This document shows, in pieces, positions 26,755 through 33,911 of a stretch of DNA of 64,000 nucleotides. Below the pieces are notes generated by a model, which saw nothing but the letters and a program-made list of their open reading frames with translations, did not search any database and was not told the DNA's origin. The position numbers and the translations under genes are program-made. The first letter of the stretch is position 1, and each line of letters opens with the position of its first letter. Source of the DNA: Chloroflexota bacterium (GTDB lineage: Bacteria; Chloroflexota; Limnocylindria; Limnocylindrales; CSP1-4); assembly GCA_021786265.1 (NCBI GenBank), contig JAJYNP010000103.1, forward strand, positions 1-64,000, written 5' to 3'.

Positions 26755-28166
26755 CGTGCGGCACCTCCGACACGGAGTGCCCGAAGCACGGCACCGACGA
26801 CACCGATCCGAGCCGCACGAAGGCCAGCGCCCGTGCCGACCAACGGCCAGGCGGCCGCGGCGATCGGTGCCAGCGCCTGGGCGAAGGCGGCATCAAGCGG
26901 CCAAGCGGGCTCGCCTCGCTCGCCCGCCAGCGCTACCGCCTCCGAGCGCGGGACGATGCCGGCGATCGGGAGGCGATCTTCGCCGAGCACGCCGCGGATC
27001 GGGGCGTCATCGTCAGTCATCGCGCCGACGAGGGCGAGCTTGCGGCCCATGCCGAGCGCCCGGACATACTCCGCGAGGCGCGGCACGTCCGGCAGCGATT
27101 CGATCGTCGGGCGCACGATCCCGAGGAGCACGGACGCCTGATCAATGAGGTGCCGATGGCCTGGCTCGTGGACCGAGCCCAGGTCGACCACGAGGAGCTG
27201 GTATCCGGCCTCGGTCGCGCCATCGAGGATCGCCTGGGCATCCACCGCCCCGAAGGCGGCGCCCTCGCGCTCGAGGAAGCGCGCCGGGGACACCGTGATG
27301 ACGTCGACCCGCCAGCGCGTCGGTGTGATCGCCGCCTCAACTGCGGCAGGCTCGGTCCAGGCGCGGCGCTCCATCGCCCGCGACACAGACTCCGCATCGA
27401 GCCCGAGGCGCAAGCCGGCCGCCGGGCTCGTCCGGCTCGCATCGAGGAGGAGGACCCGGAGGGCCTGTTCGTCGCCGTCGAGCGTCCGATAGCGGGCGCG
27501 GGCGGCGACGTACGTCGCGATCTCGACCGCGAGGGCCGTCTTGCCGACGCCGCCGGCGAAGCTGAGGACCCCGACGACGCGGAGCCCGGCGAGGACATGC
27601 GGGATGGCGGGAGGACGCTCGAGCTCCTCCCGGGATGCGGCGGGGTCGGGATTCGACCCGGTCTCGTCCCGCCCGAGGACTCTCAGGCGGGGCACCTCCT
27701 CCTCCATCGGCGCTCGCTCCACGATTTCGGGAGGCGAGCCGGCGGCCGGGGGGACGCGTGTCCCGGGGCCTTCTGCCGACTGCGAACTGGCCTGCTCATT
27801 GTCCCCCTCCTGCCAACTTCCTGCCTCGGGGACGCCTGCGACGATCGAGATGGGCGCCTCCGTCTCCTCGACGGACACGAGCGTGGCGTGCCAGACGAGG
27901 GGTCCCTTGCGGTGCTGAACCGCCCTGACGATCCAGCGATAGGCCGGCTCGCCGCGCACTGGCAGCGCCGCGGCGAGCCCGATCGGCGCGGCGCCGACTA
28001 CCACGAGCAGGACCCGGAGGGGCTCCCAGACCGGCAGGAGATTGAGGAGCGCCGCGACGAGCACACTGAGCGCGCAGATCCCGAGCTGGACCGCCGTCAG
28101 GCCGAACGCGATCGGCTCGTCGCGGACGGCGTTCTCGGGGACCTCGACCAATCCGCGCTCGTTCAT
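26751..28166 (-). CDS. PrgI/VirB3-like membrane domain fused to TadZ/MinD-like ATPase
   Basis: 471 aa. Residues 1-90 match PrgI/VirB3-like proteins: VPENAVRDEPIAFGLTAVQL, two TM helices, then AYRWIVRAVQHRKGP. A 100-aa acidic, Pro-rich linker leads to a MinD/ParA-type ATPase (about 190-430) with SFAGGVGKTALAVEIA and LLVVDLGSVHEPG, as in TadZ/CpaE localisation proteins. The fusion physically links a conjugation membrane component to a Tad localisation factor. Coupled by ATGA overlaps to VirB6-like and tadA genes. Confidence 0.8.
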   Translation of the reverse strand: MNERGLVEVPENAVRDEPIAFGLTAVQLGICALSVLVAALLNLLPVWEPLRVLLVVVGAAPIGLAAALPVRGEPAYRWIVRAVQHRKGPLVWHATLVSVEETEAPISIVAGVPEAGSWQEGDNEQASSQSAEGPGTRVPPAAGSPPEIVERAPMEEEVPRLRVLGRDETGSNPDPAASREELERPPAIPHVLAGLRVVGVLSFAGGVGKTALAVEIATYVAARARYRTLDGDEQALRVLLLDASRTSPAAGLRLGLDAESVSRAMERRAWTEPAAVEAAITPTRWRVDVITVSPARFLEREGAAFGAVDAQAILDGATEAGYQLLVVDLGSVHEPGHRHLIDQASVLLGIVRPTIESLPDVPRLAEYVRALGMGRKLALVGAMTDDDAPIRGVLGEDRLPIAGIVPRSEAVALAGERGEPAWPLDAAFAQALAPIAAAAWPLVGTGAGLRAARIGVVGAVLRALRVGGAAR

Positions 28167-29263
28167 CGCTCTGTCCGCAACGGGCCCGGTCCTGAGAGCG
28201 CGAGCGGGACGAGGGCGAAGGGCAGCAGGAGCATGAGGAGGGCACAGCCGGTCGCGAGCCCAAGCATCGCGTTCGTGTCACCAACCGTCGGCGGGTTCCC
28301 GGCCGACATGTGCGCGAGGGACTCGAGGCTGAAGAGGACGAAGACGATCGTCCAGGCGAAGCGCACGACGAGGATGGCGAGGAGCATCTTGAGCCAGCCG
28401 TTCGTGATCCGCTGGGTGGCAGGGAGGGCGTAGGCGGCGAGACAGACCGGGCCGACGAGGACGAGCAGGCGCTCGAGCGCCGAGAGCGCGCCGTTGACCA
28501 TCTCGAGGAAGGTCACGAGGACCGCGGCCACAAGACCCGTCGAGAGCCAGGCGCCGTCGTTCCAGTTCGCCGGTCCCTGGGCGATCCGTGGATCGAAGCT
28601 CGCGTTCTGGAGGACCGCGAACACCCCGCCCGCGGCGGGCCAGGCGTCGGGACCGCCGACGGCGTTAGCAGGGATCGCCACCTGCACCATGGCGAGGTCG
28701 GTCGCGGTGACGAACTGGGCGAACACCGAGACGAGGAAGATCCCGAGGACCGAGAGTGTCGCCCCGACCACGAAACGGGGCGTAACCGCCCGGGCGGTGT
28801 ACGCCGACTCACCGCTGGTCCGGCTCGTCATGATGAGATAGCCGAGGACCGCCCCGCCCATGGTGAGGAGTGGGATCGTGATGAGCAGGATCTTCCCGTA
28901 CAGGTCCTTGACGACCGAGTCGGACGCCGGGTCGAGGGGCGTGAGGAAGTCGCCCCGGAGACCTCCGAGGGCGGCGCGGTTCGCGTCGGACAGGCGGTCT
29001 GACCACCAGATCGTGAGATCACGGATCGGGTCGCCGATGAACGGAATGTCGCCGACTGGCTGGACGCCGGACGGAGCGGTCGTCAGCGGCGGGGACGTGG
29101 CAGGCGCTGTTGCCCACGCCGGATGCACCAGCGCCGCGAGGGCGACGCCGCCGAGGGCGAGCACGACCAGCAGCAGCCCCGCGGGCGCGACCGGCAGCCG
29201 CGCACGGAGCAGGCGGCGCAGCGCCGCAGGGGTTGCAGCCGTGGGTCGCGCGATCGCCGCCAT
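28163..29263 (-). CDS. VirB6/TrbL-like polytopic membrane protein
   Basis: 366 aa from ATG 29263. A signal/TM start (LPVAPAGLLLVVLALGGVAL), a periplasmic loop, then six or more TM helices (KILLITIPLLTMGGAVLGYL; FVVGATLSVLGIFLVSVFAQ; ALLMLLLPFALVPLALSG). The topology and place after the VirB2-like pilin and before the PrgI-like gene fit VirB6 of conjugation systems. Sequence identity in this family is low, so the assignment leans on topology and context. Confidence 0.72.
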   Translation of the reverse strand: MAAIARPTAATPAALRRLLRARLPVAPAGLLLVVLALGGVALAALVHPAWATAPATSPPLTTAPSGVQPVGDIPFIGDPIRDLTIWWSDRLSDANRAALGGLRGDFLTPLDPASDSVVKDLYGKILLITIPLLTMGGAVLGYLIMTSRTSGESAYTARAVTPRFVVGATLSVLGIFLVSVFAQFVTATDLAMVQVAIPANAVGGPDAWPAAGGVFAVLQNASFDPRIAQGPANWNDGAWLSTGLVAAVLVTFLEMVNGALSALERLLVLVGPVCLAAYALPATQRITNGWLKMLLAILVVRFAWTIVFVLFSLESLAHMSAGNPPTVGDTNAMLGLATGCALLMLLLPFALVPLALSGPGPLRTER

Positions 29264-29277
29264 CGCTCCACGCCCGT

Positions 29278-29670
29278 TCAGAACGGCTTCTCGATGAGGC
29301 CGTAGGCGACGGCGATCGCGGTGATCGTCGAGACGATGACGCCCGCGAAGACCATCCAGACGAGCCCCGTGATCCCGTTCGTGATCCGCCGCTGGGCGCG
29401 GTGCTCGGCGTCGGCGTTGGAGCCGGCGAGCGTCTTTTCGATGCCGCCCCACACGATGACCGCGCCGCAGATCGCGATCCCCAGGCCGATCGCGATCGCC
29501 ACGAGGGTCGCGATCATCCTGGTGACCGGCGCGAGGGCCTGCTGGGCGCCGGTCGGGACGGAGCTCACGGCCGCGACCGGGGAGGCCCAGGTGAGGACCA
29601 GGAACGTCGCGAGTGAGGTCGCGATAAGCGGCAGATAAGCGGCTGTGAAGCCGGAGATGCGGGGACGCAC
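29278..29670 (-). CDS. VirB2/TrbC-like pilin or small channel protein
   Basis: 130 aa from GTG 29670. A cleavable N-terminal hydrophobic segment (LIATSLATFLVLTWASPVAA) is followed by two TM helices separated by a short charged loop (ATLVAIAIGLGIAICGAVIV; GITGLVWMVFAGVIVSTITA), the layout of VirB2-like pilins. First structural gene after the Phd-like genes, 12 nt downstream. Confidence 0.68.
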   Translation of the reverse strand: MRPRISGFTAAYLPLIATSLATFLVLTWASPVAAVSSVPTGAQQALAPVTRMIATLVAIAIGLGIAICGAVIVWGGIEKTLAGSNADAEHRAQRRITNGITGLVWMVFAGVIVSTITAIAVAYGLIEKPF

Positions 29671-29682
29671 GGGACGATGCCG

Positions 29683-30282
29683 CTACGAGGCGGCCGACTC
29701 CGATGCTGCCGCTGGCCGCTCGCGGAACCCGCGGACGAACGCCGCGATCTCCTGCTCGCTCGCCGAGGCGAGGTCGAGCCCCGCCGCCCGGAACCAGCTC
29801 TCGATCCGGGCGAGCTCGCGCAACCGGTCGAACTCGGTCGGGCTGATGAGCACCGCGGGAAGGCCGCCATCGAGCGAGATCGTCGCGGGCTGCCCGGCCT
29901 GGACGCGATCGATCACGTCGGCGACGACTCGCTGCATCTCGCGCACGCCGACCGTCCGGAGGGGTGCAAGGATCTCGCGCGCCTCGCCCGCCAGGCGCCG
30001 CACGGAGGCTAGGCTTGGGCGGACGCGGCCGGCGACAACAGCGGCGAGCTCGCTCGTGTCGCGGGCGAGCTCCGGGTACACCTCGAGGCCATGGAGCGCT
30101 GAGAGAGCGCGCTCGAGGCGGATGGCCCGCTCGACCTCGTCGAAGCGGAGCATCACTGCGGCCGGATGACCGTGCTCGAGGACCATCACCGGTGACCCGG
30201 CCTCGGCGATCTCGACCGCGACCCGGAGCTTCTGGCGGACCTCATTCATCGAGACCGCCTGCATCTCGCCGCGCAGCGTCAT
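29683..30282 (-). CDS. Tandem Phd/YefM-like regulator (two antitoxin domains)
   Basis: 199 aa from ATG 30282 (ATGA overlap). Two Phd/YefM-like modules: residues about 9-60 (MNEVRQKLRVAVEIAEAGSP, VMVLEHGHPAAVM) and about 115-165 (VREMQRVVADVIDRVQAGQP, ISLDGGLPAVLISPTEFDRL). No toxin gene follows; the next gene is the VirB2-like pilin. A transcriptional-regulator role for the secretion operon, possibly binding the motif at 30615-30636, is inference. Confidence 0.75.
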   Translation of the reverse strand: MTLRGEMQAVSMNEVRQKLRVAVEIAEAGSPVMVLEHGHPAAVMLRFDEVERAIRLERALSALHGLEVYPELARDTSELAAVVAGRVRPSLASVRRLAGEAREILAPLRTVGVREMQRVVADVIDRVQAGQPATISLDGGLPAVLISPTEFDRLRELARIESWFRAAGLDLASASEQEIAAFVRGFRERPAAASESAAS

Positions 30283-30572
30283 ACGTCCCACTCCTCGGCG
30301 ATCTCGGCCGGCACCGGCGCGATGACCGCCGCTTCGCCACCCCACCACGTCAGCACCACGGGCTGGCTGCGGGCCGTCCGCAGTGCGCTTCGCAGCGTTC
30401 GGCGGAAGGTCGACACCGTCACCTTCGAGGCCCGCTCGCCGGGAACGGCCGGACGGAGGATGGCGGCTGGCCGACCCCACCGCAGGATGAGAATCGTCTC
30501 GCCGGCAGAGGCTCGGCTGACGTACTCACTCGCCTGGCGGCGGAGGGTGGCGGTGTCCACGACGTGTTCCAT
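30279..30572 (-). CDS. Phd-like DNA-binding protein, first gene of the secretion operon
   Basis: 97 aa from ATG 30572. The first half has the Phd pattern (DTATLRRQASEYVSRASAGE, TILILRWGRPAAILRP). The second half (STFRRTLRSALRTARSQPVV, LTWWGGEAAVIAPV) looks like a degenerate repeat of it. The ATG lies at the predicted transcription start (-10 at 30580-30585), so the message is probably leaderless. It is the promoter-proximal gene and a good candidate autoregulator. Confidence 0.7.
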   Translation of the reverse strand: MEHVVDTATLRRQASEYVSRASAGETILILRWGRPAAILRPAVPGERASKVTVSTFRRTLRSALRTARSQPVVLTWWGGEAAVIAPVPAEIAEEWDV

Positions 30573-30579
30573 GCCGGAG

Positions 30580-30636
30580 ACGGTAGCCCGCTGCCGTCCC
30601 GAGGTCAAGACGAGAGATGTACAAAATGTGTATCTG
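30580..30636 (-). promoter_or_regulatory. Promoter of the T4SS/Tad operon with shared operator (site C)
   Basis: On the minus strand: CACATTTTGTACATC (within the complement of 30615-30636), 7 nt, -35 TTGACC (complement of 30603-30608), 17-nt spacer, -10 TACCGT (complement of 30580-30585), then 7 nt to the ATG of the Phd-like gene. The block CAGATACA..TTTTGTACAT also matches site A at 1987-2008, including the outer CAGATACA. Confidence 0.7.
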
Positions 30637-30684
30637 CCGTGGCGAGACCGCAGGCGCAATCTCATGCCATGGGACCAACTCCTG

Positions 30685-30811
30685 CGTTTACCGGCTCATC
30701 CACGAGCGCCAGCTGGCCGTCCTGCCCATCACGGTCGTGCACGGGCAGGTGGTCAAGACCGACGCGTACCCGAGCCTCGCCGAGCTCCGGGGCGCCCTCG
30801 AGGGAGCATGA
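30685..30811 (+). pseudogene. Truncated arsD (C-terminal part)
   Basis: The plus-strand frame ending at 30811 reads RLIHERQLAVLPITVVHGQV then VKTDAYPSLAELRGAL, the C-terminal third of ArsD arsenite chaperones (LPxxxVxGxVVKTxxYPxxxEL). The N-terminal part with the CC motif is missing; upstream codons run into the operator of site C. The stop overlaps the arsA ATG, showing the original arsDA operon. The break near 30.69 kb marks a recombination junction. Confidence 0.72.
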
Positions 30812-32727
30812 ATCCGGCGCACCTCGGCGTTGCGCAGCAGTCGTCCCGGAAAGGCATCAGGGTGACCCAGTTCCTGTTTTTCTCGGGCAAGGGAGGCGTC
30901 GGCAAGACGACCATGGCCTGCACCTCGGCCGTCGCAGAGGCCGACGGCGGCCGGCGCGTCCTCATCGTCACGACCGATCCGGCGTCCAATCTCGGCGACG
31001 CCTTCGAGCAGCCGATCGGCCATGCGGTGACGCCGATCGCCGGTGTGGCGAACCTGTGGGCGATGGAGATCGATCCTGATAAGGCCACCGCCGAGTACAC
31101 CGATCGGACGCTCGCACCGATCCGCGCGATCTTCCCGCCCGAGATCGTTCGCGTCATGGAGGAGCAGCTCGCGGGTCCGTGCACCGCCGAGGTCGCGGCA
31201 TTCGACCGCTTCGCCGACTTCCTCGATCCAACCGTTCCCGCGACCCCGGGAGCACCGGCCGCCTTCGATCTCGTGATCTTCGACACGGCTCCGACCGGGC
31301 ACACCGTTCGTCTGCTCGAGCTGCCCGAGGCCTGGACCAGGAGTATCGACCAGGCGTCGGCGGGGTCGGGCCAGACGTGCCTCGGACCCGCGGCGGCGAT
31401 TGCCGACGCGAAGGCGAAGTACGAGCGTGCGCTCAGTGCCCTGCGCGATCAGCGCCGCACGCGGTTCGTGTTCGTGCTCCACCCCGAGGCGACCGCCATC
31501 GCGGAAACGAAGCGCGCCGGCGCCGAGCTCGCGAAGCTTGGCATCGTCACGAGCGAACTCATCGTCAACGGCATCGTGCCGCGCGAGGAGGCGTCGACGC
31601 CGTTCTTCGCGGCGCGGATCGCGATGCAGGAGCGCTACCTCGACGAGATCGCGCGGGAGCTCCCGCTGCCCACCCGCCAGGTCCCCCTTCTCGATGGCGA
31701 GGTGCGCGGCATCGCCCGGCTGCGTGCGGTCGTGCCGCTCCTCTCGAACCGCGCCGCGATCCGCCCGGTCTTCGGTCTCGGTGTGCCGTCCGCTGCAGCC
31801 GCCGGCCGACGCGCTGACCCTTCGGCCGCGCTCGTGACCCTCGTGCCTGCCGGCCGGCCGCGGACGATCTTCTTCGCCGGCAAGGGCGGGGTCGGCAAGA
31901 CTGCGGTCTCGTGCGCCACCGCGGTCTGGCTCGCAGCGTCGGGTCATCGAACGCTCCTCGTCACGACCGACCCGGCGGCCCACATCGGCGACGTCCTCGG
32001 GACGACGGTCGGCACGGCACCCGCGCCGGTGGAGGACGTGCCCGGGTTATGGGCCGCTCGGGTCGACGCGAAGGCGGCAGCCGTCGCCTACACCGAACGG
32101 ATCATCGCCGACGCGGTCGCGCGTGGACGGAGCCCCGAGGCGATCGCAGCGATGCGCGAGGAGCTCGACTCGCCGTGCACCGAAGAGATGGCAGCGTTCG
32201 ACCGATTCATCGAACTCGCGAGCGCCGACGCCTACGAGGTGACGGTCTTCGACACGGCCCCGACCGGGCACACGCTCCGACTGCTCGAGCTCCCGATCGA
32301 CTGGAGCCGCCAGCTCGATGTGAAGATCTTCGCGACCGTCGAGACCGCCGCTGCCGACGACATCGCGAAGGCGCGCTTCGGCCGTGTCATCGAGATGATG
32401 CGCGACCCGGCCCAGAGCACGTTCGCTTTCGTCATGTACCCCGAAGCCACGCCGATCGTCGAGGCCGAGCGAGCCATCAAGGAACTGGCATCGGTCGGCA
32501 TCCCGCTCGGGCTCATTGTGGCGAACATGGTCCTGCCCGAGGACGTCCGGGCGACCGCTTATGGTCGGGCACGCTACGACATGCAGCAGGGCTATCTCGC
32601 CGAGATCGAAGACCGCTTCGGCGTGCCGGTCCTCGAGGTGCCGCTGCTCGCCACCGAGATCGCCGGGCTCGATCGCGTCGGCGCGCTCGTCGAGCGGCTT
32701 TTCACCACCCCGTCGCTCGTCGCCTGA
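30808..32727 (+). CDS. arsA: ArsA-type arsenite/anion-translocating ATPase, two-domain
   Basis: 639 aa from ATG 30808 with AGGGAG upstream and a 4-nt overlap with the arsD remnant. Two ArsA halves each have a deviant Walker A (FSGKGGVGKTTMA near residue 26; FAGKGGVGKTAVS near 359), a switch Asp in TTDPAS/TTDPAA and the conserved DTAPTGHT(V/L)RLLELP. ArsA drives arsenite export with ArsB/Acr3, or inserts membrane proteins in some lineages. No arsB or acr3 is nearby. The original promoter is probably lost, being replaced by the junction at 30.6 kb. Confidence 0.94.
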   Translation: MNPAHLGVAQQSSRKGIRVTQFLFFSGKGGVGKTTMACTSAVAEADGGRRVLIVTTDPASNLGDAFEQPIGHAVTPIAGVANLWAMEIDPDKATAEYTDRTLAPIRAIFPPEIVRVMEEQLAGPCTAEVAAFDRFADFLDPTVPATPGAPAAFDLVIFDTAPTGHTVRLLELPEAWTRSIDQASAGSGQTCLGPAAAIADAKAKYERALSALRDQRRTRFVFVLHPEATAIAETKRAGAELAKLGIVTSELIVNGIVPREEASTPFFAARIAMQERYLDEIARELPLPTRQVPLLDGEVRGIARLRAVVPLLSNRAAIRPVFGLGVPSAAAAGRRADPSAALVTLVPAGRPRTIFFAGKGGVGKTAVSCATAVWLAASGHRTLLVTTDPAAHIGDVLGTTVGTAPAPVEDVPGLWAARVDAKAAAVAYTERIIADAVARGRSPEAIAAMREELDSPCTEEMAAFDRFIELASADAYEVTVFDTAPTGHTLRLLELPIDWSRQLDVKIFATVETAAADDIAKARFGRVIEMMRDPAQSTFAFVMYPEATPIVEAERAIKELASVGIPLGLIVANMVLPEDVRATAYGRARYDMQQGYLAEIEDRFGVPVLEVPLLATEIAGLDRVGALVERLFTTPSLVA

Positions 32728-32740
32728 GGGGAGGCCATCC

Positions 32741-33169
32741 ATGACAATCCAGGAATTCTCGCGCAGCGTCGCGAGCCCGGCCGAGGCGGCGATCCGGGCG
32801 GCCGAGGCAGACGCGCTCCTCGCGGCGGGTGCCTTCGGCAGCGCACTCAGAGCAAGCCCCGAGTTCACCAGGCTCGCGCTCGCCGCGGACACGCTCAGCG
32901 AGGATCCGGCGGCGACCGCCGCGATCGACGCTTTCCGGACGCGCCAAACCGAGGTGCGAGTGCAGCTCATGTTCGGGACACTCGACGACGCACAGCGCGC
33001 CGAGCTCGAAAGCCTCCAGGCCGTCATGCTCGCCTGCCCCTCGGTCGCCGCCTACCTCGCCGCTCAGGCCGACTTCCAGGCGGTCTGTCGGGAAACCTCG
33101 GCCGTCGTGAGCGACCAGATCGGCATCGACTTCGCCGCCAACTGCCGCGCCGGCGGCTGCTGTGGCTGA
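32741..33169 (+). CDS. YlbF/YmcA-like protein with Cys-rich tail
   Basis: 142 aa, ATG 32741 with GGGGAGG upstream. The helical YlbF-type pattern is visible (TAAIDAFRTRQTEVRVQLMF; AELESLQAVMLACPSVAAYL; QADFQAVCRETSAVVSDQIG). The C-terminus CRAGGCCG could bind a thiophilic metal such as arsenite. Third in the arsD-arsA-ylbF-ylbF run, suggesting a metalloid-linked role, which is inference. Confidence 0.72.
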   Translation: MTIQEFSRSVASPAEAAIRAAEADALLAAGAFGSALRASPEFTRLALAADTLSEDPAATAAIDAFRTRQTEVRVQLMFGTLDDAQRAELESLQAVMLACPSVAAYLAAQADFQAVCRETSAVVSDQIGIDFAANCRAGGCCG

Positions 33170-33179
33170 GGAGACCGAC

Positions 33180-33548
33180 ATGCTCAACACAACGCTCCAC
33201 GAAGCCGCGGTGGACTTCGGCCGCGCCCTCCAGCAGGCGCCGCTCGTCGCCGCATATCGCGCCACGGCGGACGCGCTCGAGGCCGACCCGATCGCCCAGC
33301 GACTGCTGTCCGATCTCCGCGATCAACAGATCGCCCTCGGTCGGCTCCAGCAGGCGGGGCTCACGCCGAGCCAGGGCCAGATCGACGGCCTCCGCCTGTG
33401 CCAGGCGGCGGTCCGATCGAACGAGACGATCATGGCCCACCTGCGGGCCACCAACGATGTCAAGGCGTTCCTGCCGACCGTGGCGACGCAGGTCAGCACC
33501 GTCCTCGGCGTCGACCACGCGGCCCTCGTCGCGCCCACGACCTGCTGA
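33180..33548 (+). CDS. Second YlbF-like protein
   Basis: 122 aa from ATG 33180, with GAGGAGA upstream; a GTG at 33162 is also in frame. Helical YlbF signature (LQQAPLVAAYRATADALEAD; LLSDLRDQQIALGRLQQAGL; SQGQIDGLRLCQAAVRSNET). It may form a heteromer with the preceding paralogue. The C-terminus ends APTTC. Confidence 0.75.
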   Translation: MLNTTLHEAAVDFGRALQQAPLVAAYRATADALEADPIAQRLLSDLRDQQIALGRLQQAGLTPSQGQIDGLRLCQAAVRSNETIMAHLRATNDVKAFLPTVATQVSTVLGVDHAALVAPTTC

Positions 33549-33911
33549 CATCGCTCCCACATTCACCGGGGAGCTTCACTCGTCTGTCCTCTAATCTCGA
33601 CGGGCCCCACTGCCTGCCGTCACTCAGAGCACGAGATCGGTCCGGCAACGCACCAAGCGAAGGCGGCGTGGCCTGGGCTGCAGGCCCGAAGCGCGGTCCA
33701 GCTGGGCTCCGCCCGGCTGTCGACCGCCGGCACGAGCCGATCGTCCAGCCACCCGCCCTCCATCGAGATTCCACCCGCCCTCCATCGAGATTCCACGTAG
33801 AAAGGCGAAGCTCAAACCCGTCAGACATCCGCGGCGTCCCCTCGCTCACGCGGCAGACCCTGATACGAAGACGTCGGCCGCGAGGGCTCGACGTGAGTCA
33901 GGAGGCGTGGA
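33549..33911. other. Intergenic stretch with a 22-bp tandem repeat
   Basis: No convincing gene is seen. A 22-bp unit (CCACCCGCCCTCCATCGAGA plus TT) occurs twice without spacing at 33749-33770 and 33771-33792. The rest shows nothing recognisable; it separates the ars genes from the Cys/His-rich protein gene. Confidence 0.6.

Noticed and set aside
33749..33792. CRISPR array
   Set aside because: Two directly adjacent 22-bp units without spacers are a simple tandem duplication; no cas genes are near.
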